A DNA stretch of 64,000 nt from Rhynchospora pubera (lineage: Eukaryota > Streptophyta > Magnoliopsida > Poales > Cyperaceae). The number at the start of each line of letters is the position of its first letter. Positions within the stretch are counted from its first letter, which is position 1. Of this stretch, positions 32,501 to 43,226 are shown in pieces. Below the pieces are notes generated by a model that searched no databases, was not told the DNA's origin, and saw only the letters and a program-made list of their open reading frames with translations. The stretch covers positions 3,091,190 through 3,155,189 of the forward strand of contig CM051459.1 in NCBI GenBank assembly GCA_028095005.1, given 5' to 3'. Made by a program: the position numbers and the translations under genes.

Positions 32501-33876
32501 AACACAGTTTTCTGTTGTCAACTAAATGTAAATACTCATATAAGAAAATTACAAAGCAATCTACTAGTGCAATTAACACAATAAATCATCACAAAGTAGT
32601 AGAATAGCTTATGGACCTCTAATACTTGATGACTTCTCATCATATTCAGAGAAGGCGAGCCTTCGAAACGCAGCTTGACAACTTCCTCTTCCTTCCACTT
32701 GTCATGAATGGCTTGAACAATAGCCTCAGTGACCCCACCAGGCCCCACTTTTATCCTCTCTTTCATCCTAAGAGCAGCATCTCTTAGCCTCTGCAACTCC
32801 AATTCAGGTATTGTTCGTTCTGCCAGCTCGGTGTTGCTTTTTTTTCTAGAAAACTCATTTTGGTTTTGGTCAGCATCACTATCCTTTTTCCTTTCCCTCT
32901 CCCAAGGGAGAACGACACAACTCACTGTAGGATCGGTAGAAGAATCGTCAGAGAGTATAGGTATTGATTTAGCCAAAGGCGTTACACTGGCACTGCCACT
33001 ATCCCTGAGAAGATTTGAGCCCTTGAGAGCTGTAGGCATATCTGTTAATGTTTTATCAAACCGTGCTGTTTGAGTTTGATGAGTGCTTCTGTTTGAGCTA
33101 AAAGTTTGTGAGGGACGAGAATCAACCTCCATCTCTCTATGAGAAGTGGCTTGATTTTGTGAGATGAATGGGGATGCAACTGCAACATAACCTGTATCCT
33201 CGCCAAATTTAACCTCAATTGGGAGTTGAGAACCAGCCTGTATCTCTTTATGAGAAGTGGTTTGATTTTGGGATGAGAATGAGGATGCAACTGCAACATC
33301 ACTTGTATCCTCACCAAATGCAACCTCATTCTGGGGCTCAAGCTTATCTCCCAAATTGGGGAACTTAAATGTACGGGTACCTTTCTTATTAAGGTCATGC
33401 AAAGAAGTAGGGGGAGGAGGAGGAGACGAGTGAGGAGTCTGCCAGGGAAGGGAGTCGCGCTGAGAAGACAAGTGAATAGACCACCTTTGCATGGTCAGGT
33501 CATTAAAGCTTGGTCGGGGTTTCCTCTTTTTCTTCTTCTTCTCCTTCTCCTTATTATTATAACTGCCATTGTCCTTGTGATTAAAATTATCTTGGAGTTT
33601 GGGGATGACATTTGATTCAAGGGATTCATGTAGGGATCGGGAAGGAGGGCATGCTGATCGTGCTGTCGACGGGAGGGAGGAGGAGAGACCGAGAGGCACA
33701 GCAACGACTGGACTAATTGGGACTTGTCGGGTTTTACACCAAAGTAGAGACCAACCCCGGCAAGAATTTAAATTGAAACCGGAATTGGAGCTGAAACTGA
33801 TGGGGAATACTGGGAATGTGTGAAATGGGTGATTGGATTGGACTTGGGTTTGGAATTGGAGACGAGGTAAAGCCAT
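29547..33876 (-). CDS. CRM-domain RNA-binding protein, CFM3-like chloroplast splicing factor
   Basis: Nine minus-strand exons with consistent phases: 32617-33876, 32004-32436, 31801-31931, 31325-31684, 31073-31229, 30540-30832, 30338-30397, 29732-29800, 29547-29627; 947 residues. The start is ATG 33876; 33918 is only a TTG. The N-terminus (MALPRLQFQTQV) suits a transit peptide. A low-complexity region includes two related GEDTxxVAVAS blocks (33160-33320) and a KEKEKKKKKRK run. Three CRM domains follow, with KTGGIVIWRSG (about residue 422), KLTGATLLSRN (about 609) and ESGGVLISLD (about 826) near the RNA-contacting loop, each followed by a YRG block. The tail is acidic (SSEDEDYDNLIEG). CRM proteins of this kind promote group II intron splicing with CAF partners in chloroplasts. 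CFM3 assignment rests on remembered similarity; CRS1 or another CFM is possible. Confidence 0.9.
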
Positions 33877-34430
33877 CGCGTCCAATCCAATTTTAGTGCT
33901 ATGAGCAGGTAACTTCAAATTTAGTTAGTTTGTATGGCTAACTCTGTATAGCAAGCAAGCATTTGGTCGAACACCTGGCACACATGAGCAGGAAAAGCAG
34001 AGGAAACTGAAATAGGAAAAGAAGAGAAATTGAATTGAATAGAGATGGAGTGACAGGCACTATTACTATTACTAACCTCTTTCTTTCCCTTCTCTCAGTC
34101 TAGTGTCTATGTCTTTTGCTCTTCAACGCATTAAAGGCTGGGGTTTTGTTTTGTTTTGTTTTGTTTGTGGATCGCCGACTCCGAGAGTAATGGAGTCAGA
34201 GAGAAACGGCGATAAGAATTGAGGGGGAGACTGCGTCGACCGTCCAGACATGAGTCGGGGAGTGAACTCATGCAATGCAACTCCCTGCGGATACGATTCA
34301 GATACGGATACGGAGTCAGGAAATAGATTTCTTCTGCCATTCAGTCGTGTAACACTCCCTGTTTCATTCTATCCAATTTACAAACTTATTATGATATTTC
34401 AATATATTGGACGGATAGAGTCCATCAAAT
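33877..34430 (-). promoter_or_regulatory. Upstream region of the CRM gene
   Basis: No ORF is supported. It contains a (TTTTG)n run at about 34146-34166. A leader and promoter are expected here, but no convincing TATA box or transcription start could be assigned. Confidence 0.35.
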
Positions 34431-34749
34431 ACGATCGTTTCATGTTTTTAAATTTAAAATAACTGATCCAACCCTTCAATATGTTCTCCATATTAAAAAT
34501 TTAAAAGAAATCAATTTTTACATTTTTTTGAAATTTTTTACTATTTTTTTGGTATTTTAGAAAATCGTTGTTATTGGACGATCCATAATGTTTATATCAT
34601 GTATTTTCAAAATACGAAAAAAATTAGTAAAAAATTTTGAAACAAATGTAAAAATTGGTTTCTTGTAAGTTTTCAATAGAGAAAACATATTGAACATATT
34701 GAACGATTCAGATCGGTCATTAAAATTTAAAAACGTGAAAACGATCAAA
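34431..34749. mobile_element. Foldback element with arms of about 140 bp
   Basis: 34431-34570 and 34605-34749 are imperfect reverse complements. The left arm starts GATCGTTTCATGTTTTTAAA, and the right arm ends TTTAAAAACGTGAAAACGATC. Both arms include TTCAATATGTTCTC-like and CCAATTTTTACATTT-like segments. A related single-arm sequence occurs at about 60070-60255. Confidence 0.75.
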
Positions 34750-35883
34750 TTAGACACCAACATTTCTCATGAATTAATATAATATTTTATATGTTTGACA
34801 TGAGCTTCCAAGTATATAATTTTTTAATACTTTGAATGTGTACAGATAAGAATCAATATGATAATTTTTTGGACTCACATACGCGTATATAAATATCTTT
34901 CTATTAAAGAACTACCTTCGCATCTTCAACAAACTTAATCTTTTTTCCCTCTCAAAATTGACTTTGTCCTCCCTAAACATGTCACACAATGTCGTAACCA
35001 AATGGGCAAAACCCTGAAATTGATTAAAAGAAGTGACTTTATATGAAATAAGTAATATTTTACTTTTTTGTACAGAAATATTGTGTACTAAAATTTAACG
35101 TGTTAACAGGATTTTTGCGATCATCACTTCGTTTACATATATATATAACATTTTCAATAATATACTTTTGCCACTCATCCAAACATATTTCTTTGGTCGT
35201 GCGACACTAGCAAAATTCATGATGGGTAACATTACCAGGTTTTTTTTTTTTTTAAAAAAAAGATGAATAATTGATCTCTTAATTGAAACCGTTTGATTAA
35301 GAAAAACAAAGGCAATATACGAGCAGTTTACTTAGGTAAAAGTGCAAGCCAGAGGACCTTTTTTTTTTTAAGAAAATAAGTGAATTTTATGTGGTGAATA
35401 CAAAATTATACACTGCTACAGAGGAATCATAAAAAAGAATTGTTAAATCTATTATATATCAATATTGTAATTGTATTTTGGTTACCTATTTCGTGTAAAA
35501 AGAAAAATCTAGATGCTTGTAAAATCACGACACGGAGAACCAAAAATTTCTAACGAGTAACGACACCAAAAGAATCCGGTCCAATAAGAAAATTATACTT
35601 AATAATCTAGACGGTTCAATTAAATCAAGCACAAATGTTGAAAAACAATTAAACAAGTTTAAATATTTAGACTATTTTTTTCCCATTCGATGTTGAAATG
35701 GATTAAATCCATTTAAATTCAAATTAATATTCCGAAGTGATCTTTTTAATCAGGTTTTTTAACCTCCGTGGTCCACTCCAAAAGTAATAATGCATTGCCT
35801 TTAACAACTAAAACAAAAAATAGGTCTCATTATACTATCGATTGTTTGTTATTTTTTTCAAATATTTCACAATTTAAGTAACA
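34750..35883. other. AT-rich spacer, nothing recognised
   Basis: Short AT-driven frames only. T and A runs occur near 35239-35262 and 35358-35370. Confidence 0.5.
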
Positions 35884-35914
35884 CTAGGGTTGGACATCGA
35901 GCTTCGCTCGATAT
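35884..35914 (-). other. Helitron 3' terminal hairpin and CTAG end
   Basis: Perfect 7-bp stem with a 3-base loop, eight nucleotides from the terminal CTAG, in element orientation. Helitron 3' ends have a short palindrome just before CTRR, recognised during rolling-circle termination. Confidence 0.8.
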
Positions 35915-36912
35915 ATGAGATGTAATAAATTTACAATTAATAAATAATTTTGGTAAGCATGAATGTTTGCATAAAGTACATAATTAATTATAATTTGAAC
36001 TAAAAATGAGACATAGTGATTAATATATGTAAAAGCCTTCTATTAATATAATGGTCCCGTATTAAAATAGTGCATGGAATATACAGGCTTAAAAGTGAGG
36101 TTAAGGTACATATGTGGTAAAGGACGAAAAAAGGGGGAAAAAATATTAATGTAATGTAAAAAAATTATTTTAATTCATGTTTAGTAAAAATTTTGGTATA
36201 ATTCGTTTGGTGGTACCATTGTTGTAATAAATGATGATACGGTTTCCCATGCATCCCCAAAAATTGTGTTGTTATTTTCAACAACTACAAAGCGGTGAAG
36301 TCAGTAAAACATGAAAATCCTAACCATCCCCAAATCAATTCCACCATTACAAATAATGTAAATACAGATGCCATATAAAAATTGAATGGTCATAACACAG
36401 AAATAAAAATGTGATAAATCAATCGATACATACAATCACAGTACGCTAGAAATGATATATAGCAATTGATAATTTCAATAAAAATCTCTCCAACAATCTC
36501 CCTCCCTTTTATCTCCTTAGCCAGGCAATTTCCCCCCAATGCCGCTATTTTCCATTCATGTATGCATATATCAAAGTTTCACCGTAAATATATTAAAAAT
36601 CCATTATCGGTGACCGATGTGATCTTACATATCATCTTATTTCTTTAATGCAAATAGATTATAAAAACAAATAGTGTTAACGGTTTGAAAAAAAAATGAT
36701 CCAGAATTGGATCCATTAAGAAAACAGACATCATAAAAAAAAATTATTGTAAATATTGTGTAGGCTTTGTTATCACAAATGACTTGGAAAAAACGTCCGG
36801 AATAGGCCTCCTCAAAGTTGATCGGAATTACCTGCAAATTGTATAATTATTTAATATTCAGGCAAGGGTGAAAAAAATACATAAAATTTGAATATTATTG
36901 CGTACCTAACAT

Positions 36913-39089
36913 TTAAAAAATTTCTCTGTAGACTATATTCTTTGTACATCCTTTGTACAAATCATCTTGGTCAACAATAAGTATTTTCAATCCATTGGGT
37001 GATGTTGTTCTTGAAAGAGCCACATAAAGTTGTCCATGGCTGAAAATTGGTTCCAGTAAATATAGGCCTACCATATCCAGGGATTGGCCTTGACTCTTAT
37101 TAATGGTCATTGCATAGCAAAGGCGGACAGGAAACTGTCTTCTTCTCATCACAAAAGGAAAAGCTGTAGTCTTGTGAATGAACAAAATTCTTGGAATACA
37201 GATATGTTTGTTTGTGGAAATTCCGGTTATCAATTTGACCTGTATGATCCTTCTCCCAAGAGCAGTAACAACCGCCCTTGTTCCATTACAAATACCGTTG
37301 GGTTGGTCAATGTTCTGTAATATCATAACAGGTGCACCGACTTTTAAAATCAATCGATGACATGGAAGACTGCCACCCCCGATATTATTAAGAAATTCAG
37401 TTGGATAAATACCCCGTAGGTCATCCGACATATTGTCTGATCCGTCAACGGAATCAGCACTCAGGTACACATGTTTATTTCCTGGTATTAAATCCAATAC
37501 AGATTCGTTAAGTGAGTTAACAGCATCATTCTTCGGTGTTACTATAGCTCGTTGACGAAGGTAAGAGGCATCCATATACATGCTCTTGAGATCTGGATAG
37601 GTCGCATCAATGGTTGATTTTGTTTCATCAACACCAGGATCTATGAGGAAACTTTCTGGAATTCTAATCCACTCAAATTCTTGACTGTTTGAAATCTGAA
37701 CACTATGTTCTGCCCCATTTCTGACAGAAAGGAGCCAATTAGCAAAATTTGCTGTCCTTTCTTTTTCTTCATCAGTGTCAGCAAATCTAGAGAGGCGCAT
37801 ATTGGAGGTTAATTTTAGAATGATGCAGCTATTCCATAGATAAGAATTTGTAATAGAGGCAGATATCGTTTCATGCTTACCACTTCCTGGAACAACAGGC
37901 AGAGTTTGCCTGAAATCTCCTCCTAGAACTACAGTGACACCTCCAAAATTTCTTTCTCTTTTGGATCCGCAGACATCTCCAAGAATATCTCGAATTGTTC
38001 GATCTAGTGCCTCGAAACATATTCTATTGCTCATTGGTGCTTCATCCCAGATTATCAATGAAGTTTTCTATAAAAGCTCGGCTAGTTGGGTGTTTTTCTT
38101 CACATCACATGTCGACTCTTCTTTCAATTCTATATGAATTTTGAAGCGGGAATAAGCTGTGACCCCTCCTTGTAAAAGTAAAGATGCTAAACCTGAGGAT
38201 GCTACAGTGAGTACTATCTTTCCTTGTGAACGAACAAAAGCTGTAACCGCTTGCCAAAGATAGGTTTTCCCTGTGCCCCCTGCACCGTAGACAAAAAAAA
38301 GATCACCTTTATTTCTGTCGACCGACAACACAATTGTGTCAAATGCCTTTTTTTGCTCGTTGTTCAATCCAGAAACCAACCTAGGTAGCTGTTCATGTAG
38401 GTCAGCTGTATTGTATGATAATTGCTGAACTATGAGCCGATTATTTTCCAAAGCTGCCCTCTCTGCCGTAGGGACCGGCAATCCAATTGATTGAACAGAA
38501 TTTCCTCAAACAATCAATAGGTCATCCAATTTGTACAAAATTTGATCTTTCAAGGTGTTATCATCCAGAGTGTAGTGAGGGTTTCCGTGAATTGATCTTT
38601 GTTCTTGCAAGATATCATCGTATAGATACTGCCAGCATGAATTCCAAAATTGCTTTACATTGCCCACCTGGTTGTAAAGCAATATCTCAACAAATATCAG
38701 TCTCAACTGCTGACTACTTGCTGATGCCGATGCTTCTTCCATTGTCTGTATCCATTCACTGTCATTTTCCAATAACCCTCGTGCTTGACACGCTTCTTTA
38801 AAAGACGTATAAATTTACCCATCAAACGAACGTACATCTTCAAAACTCCGTGATCCACGAACTATGTGCAGTAGAATTCGAAGATAATAAAGTTCACCTA
38901 CAATTTTAAATATTGGATTATATTAGAAGCTACTAAAAATGTTAAAAAGAAAAAAAATTATAAAAAAAGAAACCTGCTTTGGGATGAACAAAGTGCATCC
39001 TGCTCAAGCGATTTCCTTTTTCTCTTTCTTTCCATCTTTTTTCATTCTCCAACCAAGTGAACTGTGTTGGTAAGAAATGGGAACCTTTC
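36913..39089 (-). pseudogene. Helitron helicase (PIF1-like), three in-frame stops
   Basis: Read on the minus strand one frame continues from about 39089 to the stop at 36913. It starts with FTWLENEKRWKERERGNRLS and RMHFVHPKAG, typical of Helitron protein upstream of the helicase. A 76-bp intron or insertion follows (38898-38973, GT...AG), then ELYYLRILLHIVRG, TSFKEACQARG, the Walker A GAGGTGKT, motif II IIWDEAPM, GGDFRQTLPVV and the C-terminal CYAMTINKSQGQS and YVALSR motifs. Nonsense codons at 38815-38817 (TAA), 38506-38508 (TGA) and 38068-38070 (TAG) interrupt otherwise continuous protein without frameshifts. The N-terminal Rep nuclease is absent. The role would have been DNA unwinding in rolling-circle transposition. 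Confidence 0.88.
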
Positions 39090-39092
39090 ATT

Positions 39093-39900
39093 TCTTATAG
39101 ACACAACTTGCATTCTGGCACGTGTGCCTCTGGCCATTTTGTCTTCAATCTGAGTGAAGTCTGAAACAAAACCTATGACATCTGTTCCATTATGTGTAGG
39201 CATAACATTAGAGACATAACAATTAAATAAAGATCACGAATAAATTAACTAACATATTGTTACCAATTGGTTGTGTCTCTTCAGTTATCTTTGTTCCAAT
39301 ATCTTCAAGGGACTTAAAAACAAAGTAACATGTGGGGATGTCTCTTAGATTCGAGGCCACAGGAGTCACATAGGTCTGTCCGGAAATGATAATGTGAAGG
39401 CATGGTCAACTTTTAAATATCCATTTTTTTTAACATGCTCCACAGTGAACCTTCCGATTTCGCACACATTACCCTCAACAATATCCCTCTGCATGCGGCG
39501 GTAATAATTGATGGGCATAATACCCTGAATCGCCCCGCCCTAAAAGAAAAAAAATTAATTAGATTAGTTCATAAAATAAATTTAAGTTAACCAATTATAA
39601 TTTAAATGTTGACAAATAAAAACACACTACTAATTTCACAAAATTAAATAAGTAAATACATTAAACATTAAATTTGAAAAAAATAATCAGTTCATAAATT
39701 TAAAGGTAACATATTTGAACACCTAAATATATGTTCTGAATATGTAAACTGACAAATAAAAACCGCCTTTGGTTTCAATATCCTCACTTCTTTATCAAGA
39801 AGTACAAAGTTCATGGCCCAAACGTTTCCATTTCTCTATCAACAGCTTCCCACATCTTCAGGACCCTAGCGTTAATTACACCCTGCATCATGTTTGTCAG
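39093..39900 (-). pseudogene. RPA70-like OB-fold fragments inside the Helitron
   Basis: Minus-strand pieces in order: RVLKMWEAVDREMETFGP (about 39880-39815), where the frame then breaks before FVLLDKE; GGAIQGIMPINYYRRMQRDI and VEGNVCEIGRFTVEHV (about 39540-39430); SNLRDIPTCYFVFKSLEDIG (39350-39290); and DVIGFVSDFTQIEDKMARGT (about 39185-39125). They resemble the DNA-binding OB folds of plant RPA70B and DUF223 proteins. Frame changes between pieces may be introns or mutations. The fragment abuts the helicase segment with only a few bases between them. Confidence 0.7.
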
Positions 39901-40539
39901 TCGCGAAATCGGCAAAACAGTCGTCATGACAGGCAGGCTGAAAGTAATAAGCAAATAAAATATTAAATCAATTAACTAATAGACTCCTTTTATAAGTATC
40001 AAAATTGTCTTAATTGACAGCTTTTCAGTTGTCAATGGCATTTTAACGTCAGTTTATCCAATGAGGGCTGAGCTGTCTTAATTTTTTTTTTCTGATGCTG
40101 ATAAATCAGGGAATTGTCATCAGGAACCTGGCTTTGCATACATGAGTTTCAAATTTACCAATACCTTAAAATATGTTTAAAATTTCGATTTTGTTTAAAT
40201 ATTATCTCCAATGCCCTTCATTTTCCACTTCAATAACAAATGCTTATTCTTTGGACTGTTAATAATATCCAATATTATCTATATTATCTCTCCGAAATTG
40301 TAAAGCATTGAAATTAAACTATAATTAATTGACCAACTGTTGAATTTTCAATGCCATGTAATCCATCCAGAAAAAATTACTTGATAAATAAATGTAGCAA
40401 GAAATATTTTATAAAAATCTCGATAACATAGAAGATAAAAATGCGATTATCAAATTATAGTGTGATTTTAACAAAACAAATTTCAAGTAAAATAAAATAA
40501 AATAACTAATTTATGAACAATATAACATTTAACCGTTCA

Positions 40540-40770
40540 AAGAGACATAGATCTTATGTTTCTAACGTTCTTATGGTGTCAACATTCATTTTTTATAACT
40601 TTTATTTCTCGATTTATAACATCTCTATCTATATCAATAATGGACCGTCCAAAGAGACACATATCTTATGTTTCTAACGTTCTTATGGTGTCAACATTCA
40701 ATTTTTATGACTTTTCTTTCTCAATTTATAACATCTCATCTATATCAATAATGGACCAATTATTGAAATA
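40540..40770. repeat. Two-copy tandem repeat, period 112 bp
   Basis: ATCTTATGTTTCTAACGTTC begins at 40551 and again at 40663; the copies continue through TATGGTGTCAACATTCA and TCAATAATGGACC with a few differences. It lies in the non-coding 5' part of the Helitron. Confidence 0.9.
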
Positions 40771-41599
40771 TCTATTAATAACTAAATTTTAATAGCTCCT
40801 TGCTCCTATGTATTAAATAAATATATCCATATTTCCTATAAATCTGAATTATCTCATCCCCTTTAAATTTTTCCTTAATTAAGCAGTTGGCTTTATAAAA
40901 CTTCAATTTAACCACATAATTTGTGAATTTCATTTATGTTCGAGATATCATTTCATTTCAAGCCTACCCCAACTTGAAGAAAAAATTTATTTGTCTAAAC
41001 CAAGACAAACGTGAGAGTTTGGAATAAAAATAATGCATATAACAAATCTATAATTGCATAAACCAATTACATATAAATGTTTTTATCAAAAGTAAAAATA
41101 AATAAAAATATAATAAAAAAAGGTTATTCATTCACCAGTATGGATTGAAAGGGGAGGGGGCTGAAAGCGCGCATGGGAGGCATACGCTGTTTGTGAAGAA
41201 GCCTAAAATATCAGCGATTCATCCCTTTATCAATTCGTTCCAGCGATAATTATCGTTGAGCTAGGTTTACAACAGCATCTATAACAATTTCAAGAACATA
41301 ATGTTATATAACAGCTCAATATAGCACCAGTCTGAAAGCAATTTGTAGATAGAAAAATTAAAAAGGTGGTTCACAAATTGAATATCGACTATTACATCCA
41401 TGTCAGTTCGATAAAGGAAATCATTCTATGCAGATGTTTGAGTAGAGAAGCCATGTCTGTTTGACATCATCCCTCCAATAAATAAACATTTTATCAAACT
41501 TTTTCAATCCTGCAAGCCTTCAACCTTTTTAGCGTGCTCTTTATAGACATGAAACCTTAAAGAACACCATAATCAGAGAGGAGCAAAAATTAAATTAGC

Positions 41600-42030
41600 A
41601 AGATATAAAACCTCAGAAAATAAGAGTAGAGATTGAAGCCGATCAGTAATTTCTGAGATGATCCTAAAATTACCGATCAGTAATTTCGAGACGGAGCCAT
41701 CTAGTCGGTGACGCGACTGCGATGTGAGGGGTAGAGCGAGATTGCGAGGATGTGGCGGCCTAGCGGAGAAGAGGGAAGAGGTGTAGGGGCTGGCGGAAAG
41801 GGGAGCAACGTCGGAGGTAGGGATGCTGCTAGCGGCGAGGCATCTTCCCCTGATGAAACCTAGGAGGTAACAATCGATTTAACGAAGAAAATTAGGAGTG
41901 GGAGAAAACAACAAAAGGGGTACGAAGGGGAAGTTGGACCGACACGATGTATCCAATCGAACGGATACGATGCGTCGCGGAGGCTGCTTTAAAATCCGCG
42001 CAAAAAAAGTCACGCAGATTATATTATACT
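41600..42030 (-). other. GC-rich 5' part of the Helitron, no ORF accepted
   Basis: A locally GC-richer stretch (41690-42000) with GGATACGATGCGTCGCGG-like and CGCGCAAAAAAAGTCACGC segments close to the proposed 5' terminus. No coding potential was recognised. Confidence 0.35.
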
Positions 42031-42087
42031 ATCTAGATTTGATAATCCACAGGTATCAATTATAGATTTTTCAACCTTGGTAGCCCC

Positions 42088-42679
42088 TAGGAGTGTACAA
42101 CGGGCGGGTCGATGATATTTTAATAAAATTTATACCCAATCCGACAATACCGGATACTGGATTAGAAAATAAATTTAGTTAACCCACCCGTAACCCAACC
42201 CAACCCAACCCGTCAATTTTTTTATGTACAAGTTTTTACGGGTTAAGCGGATTAAACAGGTTTAGTGAATAAAAATTTTGATCAAATAAAAATACATATA
42301 AAAATCATTTTGTGGCTATTACAATTTAGTTCGAGGCAAATTAGAGACGCATTTGAATCATCTTTCAACTTTCGAGTCACTGTGAGAGGAATAGAGGACG
42401 TGCATGCCTATGGAGGAGATCGAAACTTCATGAAATAAGAGATATTTGAGTAAGGACATGAGAAAAAGTGAGACAAAGAGGAATAAATAATGATAAACGG
42501 GTGGGTTGAACTATACACGAGTTTACTAGTACAAAATCCGTAACCCAACCCAAAATAACGTGTTTGTCAAAATTAGAACCTGTACCCAACCCAACATCAT
42601 GCTAACCCGGTAAAAAACGGTTCGGATCGGGTGGGTTGAACGGATTGAACGGGTTCACGATTTTTTTTGTACACCCCTA
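42088..42679. mobile_element. Non-autonomous hAT element, 592 bp, with perfect 8-bp TSD
   Basis: The left end TAGGAGTGTACAA and the reverse complement of the right end TAGGGGTGTACAA form the terminal inverted repeat (one mismatch). GTAGCCCC flanks both sides exactly (42080-42087 and 42680-42687), the 8-bp duplication of hAT transposition. The interior holds GGGTGGGTTGAAC and AACCCAACCCAACCC-type motifs near both ends and no transposase ORF. Confidence 0.93.
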
Positions 42680-42687
42680 GTAGCCCC

Positions 42688-43226
42688 TACCAAGTCTTTC
42701 TAAAAAAAAAAAATTTATAGATTTTTCGAATCATAAATTATTTGATGTTTGTTAAGATATGAACCAAATCTAGTAAATGTTAATGATTATTATAAGAATA
42801 TTGCATAAGCCCTCCACAAATTTGAATTTCAAATAGAAATCCATAATGGACCTAACTAAATGCTGTAATTGTTGAACTAATGTATACATCTTCGAATTCT
42901 TATATTAATTCATCATATGATATAATTAATAATTTATTGTCGATGAATTCTAATCTAAATAAAAGTGCAACTGACAAGTGACAACGAGGACGCGAATTCT
43001 TGGTAAAAAAAAAAAGAATGCATGCGCCTCCAATGCAACTTGACAAAAACCAAGAAAAAAACTACGGATTCATGTGCAATGATATCCACTGCTAAATTTG
43101 GCCAAATCAAAACATACAGCCCTTTTCTCCGCCTTGAAGCTAGCTAGTAACTGTTACGTTGCCTATAAATCAAAATCTCTTTTAATATTAGACAAACTAA
43201 TCGCTCAAATTAATTCAAACACAAAA
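42688..43226 (+). promoter_or_regulatory. Upstream region of the Ca2+-ATPase gene
   Basis: No ORF supported; AT-rich. It should include the promoter and leader of the gene at 43227, but no TATA box can be placed with confidence. An in-frame extension from 43098 is open but has no family similarity. Confidence 0.35.

Larger units (their letters stand above)
35884..42037 (-). mobile_element. Candidate Helitron, decayed, about 6.15 kb
   Basis: On the minus strand the 3' end shows the stem-loop ATCGAGC-GAA-GCTCGAT (35898-35914), eight bases, then CTAG at 35884-35887, followed by T. That is the Helitron terminus and A^T target preference. A proposed 5' end at 42037 starts TCTAGATAGTATAATATA and is preceded by A. 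Inside, in the same orientation, are RPA70-like pieces and a PIF1-type helicase with the Helitron-specific blocks upstream of it. Plant Helitrons are known to encode RepHel and RPA-like proteins. I found no HUH replication-initiator (Rep) domain. The 3' end and helicase are well supported; the 5' end is inference. Confidence 0.75.

Noticed and set aside
33877..33918. Upstream start of the CRM gene at 33918
   Set aside because: It is a TTG codon. ATG 33876 gives a transit-peptide-like N-terminus.
38898..38973. Small insertion element in the Helitron helicase
   Set aside because: It has GT...AG ends and restores the frame exactly, so an intron is the simpler reading.
43098..43226. N-terminal extension of the Ca2+-ATPase
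   Set aside because: The frame is open from an ATG at 43098, but the predicted residues have no family similarity, while the calmodulin-binding region follows naturally from ATG 43227.
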